Shown: one piece after another, positions 1 through 8,864 of the stretch | Layout: the number at the start of each line of letters is the position of its first letter | Numbering within the stretch: the stretch's first letter is position 1 | Origin: Flammeovirga agarivorans | GTDB lineage: Bacteria; Bacteroidota; Bacteroidia; Cytophagales; Flammeovirgaceae | NCBI RefSeq assembly: GCF_012641475.1 | Contig: NZ_JABAIL010000003.1 | Location: 62,001-126,000 of the forward strand | Length of the DNA: 64,000 bases | Direction: 5' to 3' | The notes under the pieces: model-generated | What the model was told of the DNA's origin: nothing | The model's database searches: none | What the model saw: only the letters and a program-made list of their open reading frames with translations | Program-made: the position numbers and the translations under genes

Positions 1-2
1 AT

Positions 3-1499
3 CAAGGAACATGTGACCAATGCAACGGTACTCGTCTAAACTCAAAAGCTTTATCAGTAACTATCCATCAAAAAAACATATTTGAATTATGTGAGATGCA
101 ACTAAATCAATTATCTCATTTTATCTCACAAATAAAAAATGAGATGGTAGCTACGGTGCTGGAACAAATACAATTGCGTTTACAATATCTGATAAATATT
201 GGCGTCGGGTACCTCAACTTATCGAGAGAAACCAGTACATTATCGGGAGGAGAAGCACAACGAGTAAAACTTGCTAAACAACTAGGCAGTAGCCTTACTG
301 AGATGATCTATATACTTGATGAACCAAGTGTTGGACTCCATCCTAGAGATGTTCATTTAGTCAATGAATTATTCAAAGAACTCAAAGCAGGAGGAAATAC
401 GGTCTTAATTGTTGAGCATGATCCTGATGTGATTAAGATTGCTGACCATATTATCGATATCGGTCCTCATGCTGGAGTGAAAGGTGGTAAAATTATGTAT
501 CAAGGTGATTTTAAGGGCTTACAAAGAGCAGATACTCTCACCGGAAAGTTCTTACATACTCCGATTCCTAAAAAGGAGCCAATAAGAAATTCAAATGAGT
601 ACTTCACAATAGAAAAGGCTACGTCCAATAACCTAAAGAATATTACCGTAAAGATTCCAAAGGAGTTATTTGTCTGCATTACTGGCGTTGCCGGATCTGG
701 AAAAAGCTCATTGATACATCAAGAGTTCTTGAAGAAAAACGCTAAAGCCATTGTGATTGATCAAAGTCCAGTTGGACAATCTGAACGTTCTAATTCGGCC
801 ACCTATACCGGTGTATTCGATTTGATTCGTAAAGTGTTTGCTAAACAGAATAAAGTAAGTAGTGCATTATTTAGTTTTAATTCAAAAGGCGCCTGTCCAA
901 AATGTAATGGATTAGGTTATATCACGATAGACATGGCATTTTTGGATGCTGTGAAGTCGAAGTGTGAAGAATGTAATGGAAAACGATATAATCATGAAGT
1001 ACTCACCTATAAGTATCAAGGGAAAAATATCCATGAAGTATTAGAACTTACGATTCAGCAAGCCTACGAATTCTTTGCCATCAAGGAAATTCAATTAAAA
1101 CTAAAGCTGTTAATTGATGTAGGACTTGGCTACTTAAAACTAGGACAACCTCTTTCTACATTATCTGGAGGGGAATGTCAAAGGGTGAAGCTAGCTAGTG
1201 AATTACATAAAGAAGGGAATATCTATATTATGGATGAGCCAACAACGGGCCTTCATATGTCAGATATTCAAAAAATTATTGAGTTAATGAATCAATTGGT
1301 AGATAATGGAAATTCATTAATCGTTATCGAACATAATTTGGATGTGATTAATAATGCCGATTGGATTATCGATATTGGACCTGAGGGAGGTATTGCTGGA
1401 GGGGAATTAGTTTTTGAAGGAACACCAGATAAGATTGTACTTTCGAAGACAAGTTACACAGGCAGATACCTAAAGGAATATAAGAACGCTTTCAAGTAA
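3..1499 (+). CDS. UvrA-like excinuclease ABC-family ATPase, 5' partial
   Basis: The frame is open to the left edge, so the gene starts outside the window. The first visible residues form a zinc-finger remnant (CDQCNGTRL). After it come an ABC signature (TLSGGEAQRVKLA) with Walker B (YILDEPSVGLH), then a second ATPase with Walker A (GVAGSGKSS), a CxxC zinc module (CPKCNG...CEECNGKRY), a second signature (TLSGGECQRVKLA) and Walker B (IYIMDEPTTGLH). This duplicated order is that of UvrA and its UvrA2/DrrC-type relatives. UvrA recognises DNA damage in nucleotide excision repair, while the shorter paralogues have been linked to drug tolerance. The missing N-terminus prevents deciding which type this is. 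A DinB-fold gene follows 33 bp downstream and may be co-transcribed. Confidence 0.88.
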   Translation, partial: QGTCDQCNGTRLNSKALSVTIHQKNIFELCEMQLNQLSHFISQIKNEMVATVLEQIQLRLQYLINIGVGYLNLSRETSTLSGGEAQRVKLAKQLGSSLTEMIYILDEPSVGLHPRDVHLVNELFKELKAGGNTVLIVEHDPDVIKIADHIIDIGPHAGVKGGKIMYQGDFKGLQRADTLTGKFLHTPIPKKEPIRNSNEYFTIEKATSNNLKNITVKIPKELFVCITGVAGSGKSSLIHQEFLKKNAKAIVIDQSPVGQSERSNSATYTGVFDLIRKVFAKQNKVSSALFSFNSKGACPKCNGLGYITIDMAFLDAVKSKCEECNGKRYNHEVLTYKYQGKNIHEVLELTIQQAYEFFAIKEIQLKLKLLIDVGLGYLKLGQPLSTLSGGECQRVKLASELHKEGNIYIMDEPTTGLHMSDIQKIIELMNQLVDNGNSLIVIEHNLDVINNADWIIDIGPEGGIAGGELVFEGTPDKIVLSKTSYTGRYLKEYKNAFK

Positions 1500-1532
1500 A
1501 ACAGCCACTCTCTCAATAAATGATTTAATAAA

Positions 1533-1985
1533 ATGAAAGAAACTATACTAAAATTCAGTCAGCTATTATCAAAAGGAAAAGAGTATATTGAAAACTCTCC
1601 GATTGAAGAATTCACCAAAAAAGAAAGGCTAGAAAAATGGTCAAAACAAGAGATCTTAGGCCATCTTATCGACTCAGCAGTAAATAATCTTCAACGTTTT
1701 ACGGAAATTCAATTTGAGGAAAAACCTTATGTTATCAGAAAATACAACCAAGATGAGTTGGTAAAGGTCAATGATTATCAAAATGCCAATCGTACCGAAT
1801 TACTTCATTTCTGGATGTCGATAAACTATAGAATCATAGCAATTATGAAACTCCAAACGGAAGCAACTTTAGGATACAAAATTGTATTAGGTGATCATGA
1901 AATTTCGGATTTAAAGTTTCTCATGCAAGATTATGTTGCTCATTTAGAACATCATCTCCAACAACTAACCATCCAAAGTAAATAA
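1533..1985 (+). CDS. DinB family protein
   Basis: This 150-residue protein has the size and helical pattern of DinB/YfiT four-helix proteins. A histidine near residue 44 (GHLIDSAVNNLQRF) and a C-terminal cluster (HLEHH, residues 137-141) fit the three-histidine metal site of the family. Members often act as metal-dependent thiol transferases or are damage- or stress-induced proteins of unknown substrate. It follows the UvrA-like gene by 33 bp on the same strand, which suggests one transcript. No signal peptide is visible, so it should be cytoplasmic. The substrate cannot be told from the sequence. Confidence 0.75.
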   Translation: MKETILKFSQLLSKGKEYIENSPIEEFTKKERLEKWSKQEILGHLIDSAVNNLQRFTEIQFEEKPYVIRKYNQDELVKVNDYQNANRTELLHFWMSINYRIIAIMKLQTEATLGYKIVLGDHEISDLKFLMQDYVAHLEHHLQQLTIQSK

Positions 1986-2132
1986 TATATCTTCCACATT
2001 TTCTGTATATAAACTATTTATCGCTCTTTGTCTTTTAAGATTCGGGCAATACTTTGAAAGCAATACGACATCTTTTGACAGGATAAATAATTAGAATTAC
2101 AACATCAATTTTTTAAGTATAGAAATGTTGTA

Positions 2133-3581
2133 ATGAAAAAATTCACTCTATTTTTAATATTAGCAAGTCTGGTATTTACCTCCTCAGCACAAACTTGGGA
2201 ACAAATGAATGCTTCAAAAAAAGAAGCAATGGAACATTTTAATGAAGATAAATTTGGAATGTTTATTCATTGGGGACTGTACTCCATTTTAGGAGGAATG
2301 TATAAAGGTCAAAAAATTGATGATATAAAAAGTCCAGATCCTGGTGTTGCAGAGTGGATTCAAGCAAGAGCTAGAATTTCTAGAGATGAATATTCAAAAC
2401 TAGTTGATGAATTCAATCCTGTAAAATTTGATGCAGAGGAGTATGTGTTGCTATTAAAAAATGCAGGAATGAAATACTTGGTCATAACTTCTAAGCATCA
2501 TGATGGTTTTGCACTTTTTGATTCTAAACATAGCACATTTGATATAGGTTCTACTCCTTTTAAAAGAGATATCATCCAAGAATTATACAATGCCTGTCAG
2601 AAACATAATATTGATTTTGGGGTATACTATTCCCATAATATCGATTGGAATGATGCGAACGATTGTAACATTAAAAATTACTTAGATTATACGGGAGAAG
2701 TTTGGCCAGAACCTGCCGACTTTAAAGGAAAAAAACGCAGAACAATGGGGGCAAATCTTTGGGATCCATCACCAAATACATTTGATGACTACTTATATAA
2801 CAAGGCGTTTCCTCAAGTGAGGGAATTACTCACAAGGTTCCCAAATATTAAATTTATGTGGTACGATTTTGCTCACTTTTTAACGAAATACCAAAGTTTT
2901 CAATTTTATAAAACGGTGTACGATATCAACCCTAATGTGATTGTTACTGATAGAGTGGGGCATGGTTTGGGTGACTACAAAATTCCAGGGGATAATAAAA
3001 TTCCAACAGTAGAAGAAATGGAAGGCAAACCTTGGGAGACAGTAGGAACTTTCAACCATTCTTGGGGGTACAAAGAATATGATAACGATTGGAAATCTCC
3101 TTATGAGTTAATCTATTGGCTTACTGCTATTGCTTCGAGAGGAGGCAATTACATGTTAAATATTGGACCTAAAGGTGACGGATCTATTCCAGCACAAAAC
3201 ATTGAAAACTTAAAAGCTTTAGGCAAGTGGACTAGCGTAAATGGTAAAGCAATTTATGGAACGCATAAGTGGAAAATTAATCAGGAGAGTGCTGAAATAG
3301 ATAAGAACGAAAAAGGCTACGGCTTTAAAGAAAAGTTTACTCCATCTGATTTCTGGTTTACAGCAAAAGGAGATAAAGTATACGCTATCGCTTTAGAAAG
3401 AGGTAAAACAGCTCTTATTAAAAGTTTTGCCAATGAGGATATCAAAGACGTAAAACTGTTAGGTTACGATAAGAAATTAAAATGGAAACAAACTGATGAT
3501 GGGTTATCAATTGTTCTACCTAAAAATAAAGATAATCAAATTGGTTTTGCTGTAGAGGTAACATTAAGTAACTCATTATAG
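2133..3581 (+). CDS. Exported alpha-L-fucosidase, GH29 family
   Basis: The protein starts with a signal peptide (hydrophobic segment ending SSAQ at about residue 20). It then shows GH29 barrel landmarks: FGMFIHWGLYS (41-51), KYLVITSKHHDGF (114-126), DFGVYYS (161-167) and KFMWYDF (240-246), where Asp245 sits at the usual position of the catalytic nucleophile. The length of 482 aa covers the barrel and a short C-terminal beta domain. The enzyme should release alpha-L-fucose from glycans in the periplasm or at the cell surface. It stands alone between unrelated genes and ends at a strong convergent terminator. An exported fucosidase fits an organism degrading algal or animal glycans; linkage specificity is unknown. 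Confidence 0.9.
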   Translation: MKKFTLFLILASLVFTSSAQTWEQMNASKKEAMEHFNEDKFGMFIHWGLYSILGGMYKGQKIDDIKSPDPGVAEWIQARARISRDEYSKLVDEFNPVKFDAEEYVLLLKNAGMKYLVITSKHHDGFALFDSKHSTFDIGSTPFKRDIIQELYNACQKHNIDFGVYYSHNIDWNDANDCNIKNYLDYTGEVWPEPADFKGKKRRTMGANLWDPSPNTFDDYLYNKAFPQVRELLTRFPNIKFMWYDFAHFLTKYQSFQFYKTVYDINPNVIVTDRVGHGLGDYKIPGDNKIPTVEEMEGKPWETVGTFNHSWGYKEYDNDWKSPYELIYWLTAIASRGGNYMLNIGPKGDGSIPAQNIENLKALGKWTSVNGKAIYGTHKWKINQESAEIDKNEKGYGFKEKFTPSDFWFTAKGDKVYAIALERGKTALIKSFANEDIKDVKLLGYDKKLKWKQTDDGLSIVLPKNKDNQIGFAVEVTLSNSL

Positions 3582-3604
3582 AGTACTTTTGAGGAATATA
3601 TAAG

Positions 3605-3646
3605 GCTCCCAACCATTAAACTAAAGTTTGTTTAATGGTTGGGAGC
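3605..3646. terminator. Bidirectional intrinsic terminator
   Basis: A 17-bp perfect inverted repeat (arms 3605-3621 and 3630-3646, 8-nt loop) lies between two convergent genes, the fucosidase and the RING/TerD-like gene. The T-tract is short on both sides, but the stem is long and GC-rich compared with its surroundings. Confidence 0.75.
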
Positions 3647-3664
3647 TTTCATATTACATGCCCA

Positions 3665-5911
3665 TCAAGCTCCTAAAAATACTCTCGATACTTCAGCCGT
3701 ATTTCTTGACCAGTCAATATCATACACTTCATCTGCTTCTTCTATATTATCAACAACCGTCAAACTTTGTACTTCAGATTTAAGCTTCAATAATTGACCA
3801 ATTTTTAATTTAGCATCAAGTTTTTTGATCAAGGCTTCTACACCTTCTGTATTTAAATTACGAATCAATTGCCCTTGAAAACTCATTTCTAACCAAATGA
3901 TTTCTCTTGTTTCAATTGCTAAAACTCCAAATACCAATCCTTTCGTTAAAGTCTGATTTATTCTCACTTGATGTTGGACCGTTGTCGGGTCGTAAGCCAC
4001 TCCACTTTCAGAGATTTTCATAGGATGTTTACTATTCATCCAGCCAACAACTAGATTCGGAGATAAACTACCATTTGTGTAAGAGTTGCAGGTGAAAGTA
4101 ACATACTTTGCATTGAGCTTTTCTAACCTAGAAAGATCTACATCTATATATTCGGCGGTCCCCACTTTTTCAGGGATATACTGTATATCTCCACTGTGCT
4201 GACATCCTGGAATTGTTAATTGAGAATATGAGCAAAATTCTGATTTACCTTCATAGGCAACATGACAACTTAAATCCATATCTAAGTGTTGAGCCGATAA
4301 TCCCTCTCCCCACTGTAAAAATAACCTAACCGTATCTCCCTCCACCTTAAATCGAGTTCCCATTAATCCACAAGAAATATCCTGAACCGTTTCCGAACGG
4401 TCTCCAATGGCAATAGGAATATTAAATAGACTCTCTTCAATATATATTGTTGAATGTTCATTATTCTCAGCCAAAAACTTCTTTTTCATACATTTCAAAC
4501 TAAGGTCTTTTACCAATTCCTGCATATTGCTTAGTTCTTCATGGGTATACAATTGAAGCAACTTATTAGGAGGAATCATTTTATTTACTCCTCCCAAAGG
4601 ATTCACTGACCTTGATACATTCTTATCAAAATAATTTTCAGCATACATATCTAAAGTAAATACTAGTCGTAATGGAACTTGATCCATAATATCTTCGAAA
4701 TGTTGGATAGTGATATCTCCACCAAACCAAAGCATATTAGAAAACAATGAGCGAGCAAAAATTCCTGGTCTTTTTTTCAATATCTGAAAAGTATTTTCAG
4801 CATCTGATTTCATTCTGAAATGATCCACTTTACCCTGCCATACCTCATACTTTTCATTATAAAAAGTATCCATTAAAAGAGATAACTGACTAAAGCCTTT
4901 TCTTTTGCTATATTCTGATAACCGTAATGCTCTAATCACTCTCACCCAAATGTTTCTTTTCGAGTGCATTAGTTCACATTGAGACTGAATATCCATCGAA
5001 AGGCTATTTAACCAAAATGCATATTGACGACACTCCTTTCTTGTAAATTTCAGCTTAAGTTTATTTTTCGCTTTTTCTTCTGCAAGCGTACTTTGGTCTG
5101 ATGCTGAATGTAAATGGTATGAATTTTTCTTATTGCGGCGAACGATCACTTTTGGCTCAACAAGCTGAAGGAAACCCGTATGTTTAAACCATAAATATCT
5201 AAGAATATCATTTGGTGATTTAAACAATGCATTCACTTCCTCAATTTTACCCTCTTCGACTAATGCATCTATCACAAACATTAGCGTTTCTTTTATTTTA
5301 ATATCTGTATGAGGTAGTACACCAAACTCATTGATCAAGATTTTTAAATCCTCTCTTTGAGTGGCATCTAAAGCAACAGGAGAAGCGAGAAGATCTGCTA
5401 AATACTCTTTTAATTGATCCATAGACCATAGTTTCAATACCTTCAACTTATTCTTTGATGGCTGTAAGTCTAATTGATCAAATTGAAACGGAGTACCACA
5501 AAATGGACACCCGTTGTATCGTTCCAATGGAAAAGTGTGCTCTGGTATATGATGGCCACATTCTAAAGTCACCCCATTTTGATGTTGAAATAACTGAGCA
5601 AATAGTGTAATAATATAATTTTTAATTGACGCACCAGTAGGTATATCCCATTGTCTAACCAAGGGAGTCCAATTCTTATTTACTCCTGTGACTTCTTTTA
5701 TGAGGTCCAAAATCTCTAATAGAGTTTCTTGAGAACATTGATTCACTTCTTTCAATAGTTCCTCAGAAAATGTAAAGCCTAATTTAGTACAATTGGCCAC
5801 CAATAATGTAGTGGTATGATGTAAGTGAGATCCACTAATTCTCGTTTTCCATTGTGTAGGAACTACCAATGCGTTTTTTCTTAACGCTACTTTTAATATA
5901 TCTGATTTCAT
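3665..5911 (-). CDS. RING-like zinc / TerD-like protein (resembles MXAN_6230/SCO0854 family)
   Basis: This 748-residue protein has a Cys/His cluster at about 118-138 (CGHH...CPFC) that looks like a RING or treble-clef zinc site. A long helical middle follows, then a C-terminal region (about 500-700) resembling TerD beta-sandwich domains, with LDMDLS where TerD has its calcium-binding FDLDxS. This layout recalls the MXAN_6230/SCO0854 family; the assignment is from memory of the family and not a search. No signal peptide or membrane segment is seen. It lies directly downstream of the tRNA-like array and rtcB on the same strand, with no terminator visible between array and start codon. It may therefore be co-transcribed with them and act in RNA damage response. 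The biochemical role is unknown. Confidence 0.6.
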   Translation of the reverse strand: MKSDILKVALRKNALVVPTQWKTRISGSHLHHTTTLLVANCTKLGFTFSEELLKEVNQCSQETLLEILDLIKEVTGVNKNWTPLVRQWDIPTGASIKNYIITLFAQLFQHQNGVTLECGHHIPEHTFPLERYNGCPFCGTPFQFDQLDLQPSKNKLKVLKLWSMDQLKEYLADLLASPVALDATQREDLKILINEFGVLPHTDIKIKETLMFVIDALVEEGKIEEVNALFKSPNDILRYLWFKHTGFLQLVEPKVIVRRNKKNSYHLHSASDQSTLAEEKAKNKLKLKFTRKECRQYAFWLNSLSMDIQSQCELMHSKRNIWVRVIRALRLSEYSKRKGFSQLSLLMDTFYNEKYEVWQGKVDHFRMKSDAENTFQILKKRPGIFARSLFSNMLWFGGDITIQHFEDIMDQVPLRLVFTLDMYAENYFDKNVSRSVNPLGGVNKMIPPNKLLQLYTHEELSNMQELVKDLSLKCMKKKFLAENNEHSTIYIEESLFNIPIAIGDRSETVQDISCGLMGTRFKVEGDTVRLFLQWGEGLSAQHLDMDLSCHVAYEGKSEFCSYSQLTIPGCQHSGDIQYIPEKVGTAEYIDVDLSRLEKLNAKYVTFTCNSYTNGSLSPNLVVGWMNSKHPMKISESGVAYDPTTVQHQVRINQTLTKGLVFGVLAIETREIIWLEMSFQGQLIRNLNTEGVEALIKKLDAKLKIGQLLKLKSEVQSLTVVDNIEEADEVYDIDWSRNTAEVSRVFLGA

Positions 5912-5981
5912 AATAATTAGTTTAAATCAGGTAATCTTGCTTCTAATTAGTTATCAATAATGGTGGGGACGGATCCCCTGA

Positions 5982-6272
5982 AGTAAGAAGCAATTGACCT
6001 TGATTATATTGGGTAATTTAGAGACTTTTGCCAACCAATCGTTCTCCTTTCGGAGACCAGGATTCGAACCTGGATTATAGAAGTAAGCCTCTATTGACCC
6101 ATGAGTAAACAATACATCAGTTTCTAATTTTGTAGGACAGGTAGGATTCGAACCTACGACACAGATACCCAAAGTATAGGAGTAAATTTGACTTGACCTC
6201 ACTATGGTAATTTAATAACATAGTCTGGATTCGAACCAGTTTAAACCGTTCTGTAGTAAGTTAGTATTGACC
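5982..6272 (-). repeat. Four 18-nt boxes GGTCAA-N6-YTTACT, about 100-nt period
   Basis: Copies lie at 5982-5999, 6082-6099, 6181-6198 and 6255-6272 (minus strand). Each has GGTCAA, exactly six variable bases, then CTTACT (TTTACT in one). Start-to-start distances are 100, 99 and 74 nt. GGTC follows a possible anticodon-like stem in each case, as in a tRNA variable loop, and a T-arm-like hairpin comes after the box. The box thus marks the variable-loop/T-arm junction. It is absent from ordinary tRNAs. Confidence 0.8.
6043..6073 (-). other. T-arm stacked on GAAA-capped acceptor-like stem
   Basis: Minus-strand order is CCAGG-TTCGAAT-CCTGG (6057-6073), then TCTCC-GAAA-GGAGA (6043-6056). The second hairpin sits where an acceptor stem would stack on the T-arm, but it is closed by a GNRA tetraloop instead of having free ends. 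This is the geometry expected of a circularly permuted tRNA body that continues into 6042-5996. Confidence 0.6.
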
Positions 6273-6340
6273 AAGATTCGGTAATCATCAAATTATCTTG
6301 CTCTACCTACTGAGCTACTGTCCTAGTATGAGGAAGGTGA

Positions 6341-6359
6341 CTACGCAATAGTTGCGTAG
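6341..6359 (-). promoter_or_regulatory. Inverted repeat CTACGCAA-N3-TTGCGTAG before the tRNA-like array
   Basis: Perfect 8-bp arms lie two bases past the rtcB stop codon and about 16 nt before the first tRNA-like acceptor strand. The same arms occur in the rtcB/WYL intergenic region at 7779-7799. It could be a second operator for the WYL regulator, driving the array separately, or an RNA hairpin used in processing. There is no T-run after it on the minus strand, so it is a poor terminator for rtcB. Confidence 0.6.
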
Positions 6360-6361
6360 CC

Positions 6362-7774
<1,413 letters not shown>

Positions 7775-7778
7775 TCAA

Positions 7779-7799
7779 CTACGCAATGAATTTGCGTAG
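7779..7799. promoter_or_regulatory. Inverted repeat CTACGCAA-N5-TTGCGTAG in the rtcB/WYL divergent promoter
   Basis: Perfect 8-bp arms (7779-7786 and 7792-7799) lie between the divergent rtcB and WYL genes. Identical arms with a 3-nt spacer stand before the tRNA-like array. It is a candidate operator for the WYL protein, and would also form a hairpin in the rtcB leader RNA. The spacer differs by 2 nt between sites, which favours a flexible dimer or an RNA-level role. Confidence 0.6.
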
Positions 7800-7826
7800 A
7801 AGTAAATATTTTTTAATTTTTGTGAT

Positions 7827-8864
7827 ATGGCACAAAATAAGAATGCTTTAATACGTTACAAAACGATAGATAAATGTCTGCAAAACAAGTATAAAGAGTG
7901 GACATTAAATGATTTAATAGAAGCTTGCTCTGAAGCGTTGTATGAATATGAGGGAAGAGACATCAACGTAAGTAAACGTAGTGTTCAGCTTGATATTCAA
8001 ATGATGCGGAGTGATAAATTAGGATACAATGCTCCTATTGTTGTATATAATAAGAAATACTACAAATACGAAGACGACAACTACTCTATCATGAATATCC
8101 CTTTAAATGAAAATGATATGAGTATTTTATCGGAAACCGTAGAAATGCTAAAGCAATTCAAAGACTTTTCCTTGTTTTCTGAATTGGGTGGCATCATTCA
8201 ACGTTTAGAAGACAAAGTCTATTCTGAGAAAACCAATCAACCCTCGATTATTCATCTAGATAAAAATGAAAACTTAAAAGGTCTTCAACATTTAGATATT
8301 ATCTATCAAGCAATATTAAAGGAGGTAACTTTAGATATAAAGTATCAATCATTCACAGCAAAGAACCCTTCTAAAGTGGTGTTTTTTCCATATATACTGA
8401 AAGAATTTAATAACCGGTGGTTTGTCATAGGAAAACGACAAAAAAATAGAGTAATCCTCACTTTCGCATTAGACCGAATTTTGGAAATCGACTACAATCT
8501 AAAGGTCGACTATGTAAAAGAAAACTTTGATGGGGATGAATATTACAAAGACACTATTGGGGTAACGGTAATGAACAAAAAGCAACTTCATGATTGCCAT
8601 CTAAAAGTCAATGCTTTTAATGCTCCCTATGTGATTACCAAACCAATTCACCATTCTCAAAAACTTATCGAAACCTATGATGATGGTAGTGTTGTAGTAT
8701 CTGTAAGAGTACATCTCAATTATGAGTTTGAACGAATAATATTAGGTTTTGGTGATAGTATGGAGGTACTGAAACCTTGGAGTTTAAAAAGTAGAATAAA
8801 ACAAAGACATAAAAAGGCCTATCACAATTATCTAAAGGAAGAGGAAGAACAATGCAAAGATTAA
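7827..8864 (+). CDS. WYL-domain transcriptional regulator
   Basis: The 345-residue protein has an N-terminal winged-helix-like region (about 8-75, with VSKRSVQLDIQMM as recognition segment) and a central WYL domain (about 165-225). The WYL domain includes FFPYILKEFNNRWFVIGKR and ALDRI. A C-terminal WCX-like domain ends the protein. WYL domains bind nucleic-acid ligands and control DNA-damage, phage-defence and RNA-repair genes. It is transcribed away from rtcB with a 61-88 bp spacer holding an inverted repeat, so it probably regulates rtcB and itself, and perhaps the tRNA-like array. The stop codon overlaps the next gene by 13 bp, so the Crp-like protein is likely translated from the same mRNA. 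Whether it senses cleaved RNA is inference. Confidence 0.87.
   Translation: MAQNKNALIRYKTIDKCLQNKYKEWTLNDLIEACSEALYEYEGRDINVSKRSVQLDIQMMRSDKLGYNAPIVVYNKKYYKYEDDNYSIMNIPLNENDMSILSETVEMLKQFKDFSLFSELGGIIQRLEDKVYSEKTNQPSIIHLDKNENLKGLQHLDIIYQAILKEVTLDIKYQSFTAKNPSKVVFFPYILKEFNNRWFVIGKRQKNRVILTFALDRILEIDYNLKVDYVKENFDGDEYYKDTIGVTVMNKKQLHDCHLKVNAFNAPYVITKPIHHSQKLIETYDDGSVVVSVRVHLNYEFERIILGFGDSMEVLKPWSLKSRIKQRHKKAYHNYLKEEEEQCKD

Larger units (their letters stand above)
5961..6325 (-). ncRNA. Array of tRNA-like elements between rtcB and the RING/TerD gene
   Basis: Read on the minus strand, the segment starts with a tRNA-like acceptor strand and D-arm (TAGGACAG, TA, GCTC-AGTAGGTA-GAGC at 6302-6325) and an anticodon-like stem AAGAT/ATCTT. 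Three T-arms with the loop TTCGAAT follow: CTGG/CCAG at 6225-6239, GTAGG/CCTAC at 6141-6157 and CCAGG/CCTGG at 6057-6073. It ends with the hairpin GGGGA-TCCG-TCCCC followed by ACCA (5961-5978). Four copies of an 18-nt box separate the parts. No standard tRNA with a 7-nt anticodon loop can be folded, so these are tRNA mimics or decayed tRNAs. Invariant box spacing argues against plain decay. Position beside an RtcB RNA ligase suggests a repair substrate, sensor or decoy; this is inference. Confidence 0.7.

Noticed and set aside
6133-6157. Ordinary tRNA-Pro gene (T-arm plus TTTGGGT loop)
   Set aside because: Only the 3' half looks canonical. There is no adjacent D-arm or 5' acceptor strand and the anticodon stem is poor.
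5954-6202. 82-residue minus-strand ORF between rtcB and the RING/TerD gene
   Set aside because: It runs through the T-arms and boxes of the tRNA-like array. Residue strings such as GSNPT are the usual translation of TTCGAAT T-arms, so it is a non-coding shadow.
5982-6272. CRISPR-like array because of the near 100-nt period
   Set aside because: The repeated part is only about 18 nt and partly degenerate, and the spacers carry tRNA-like arms. No cas genes are near.
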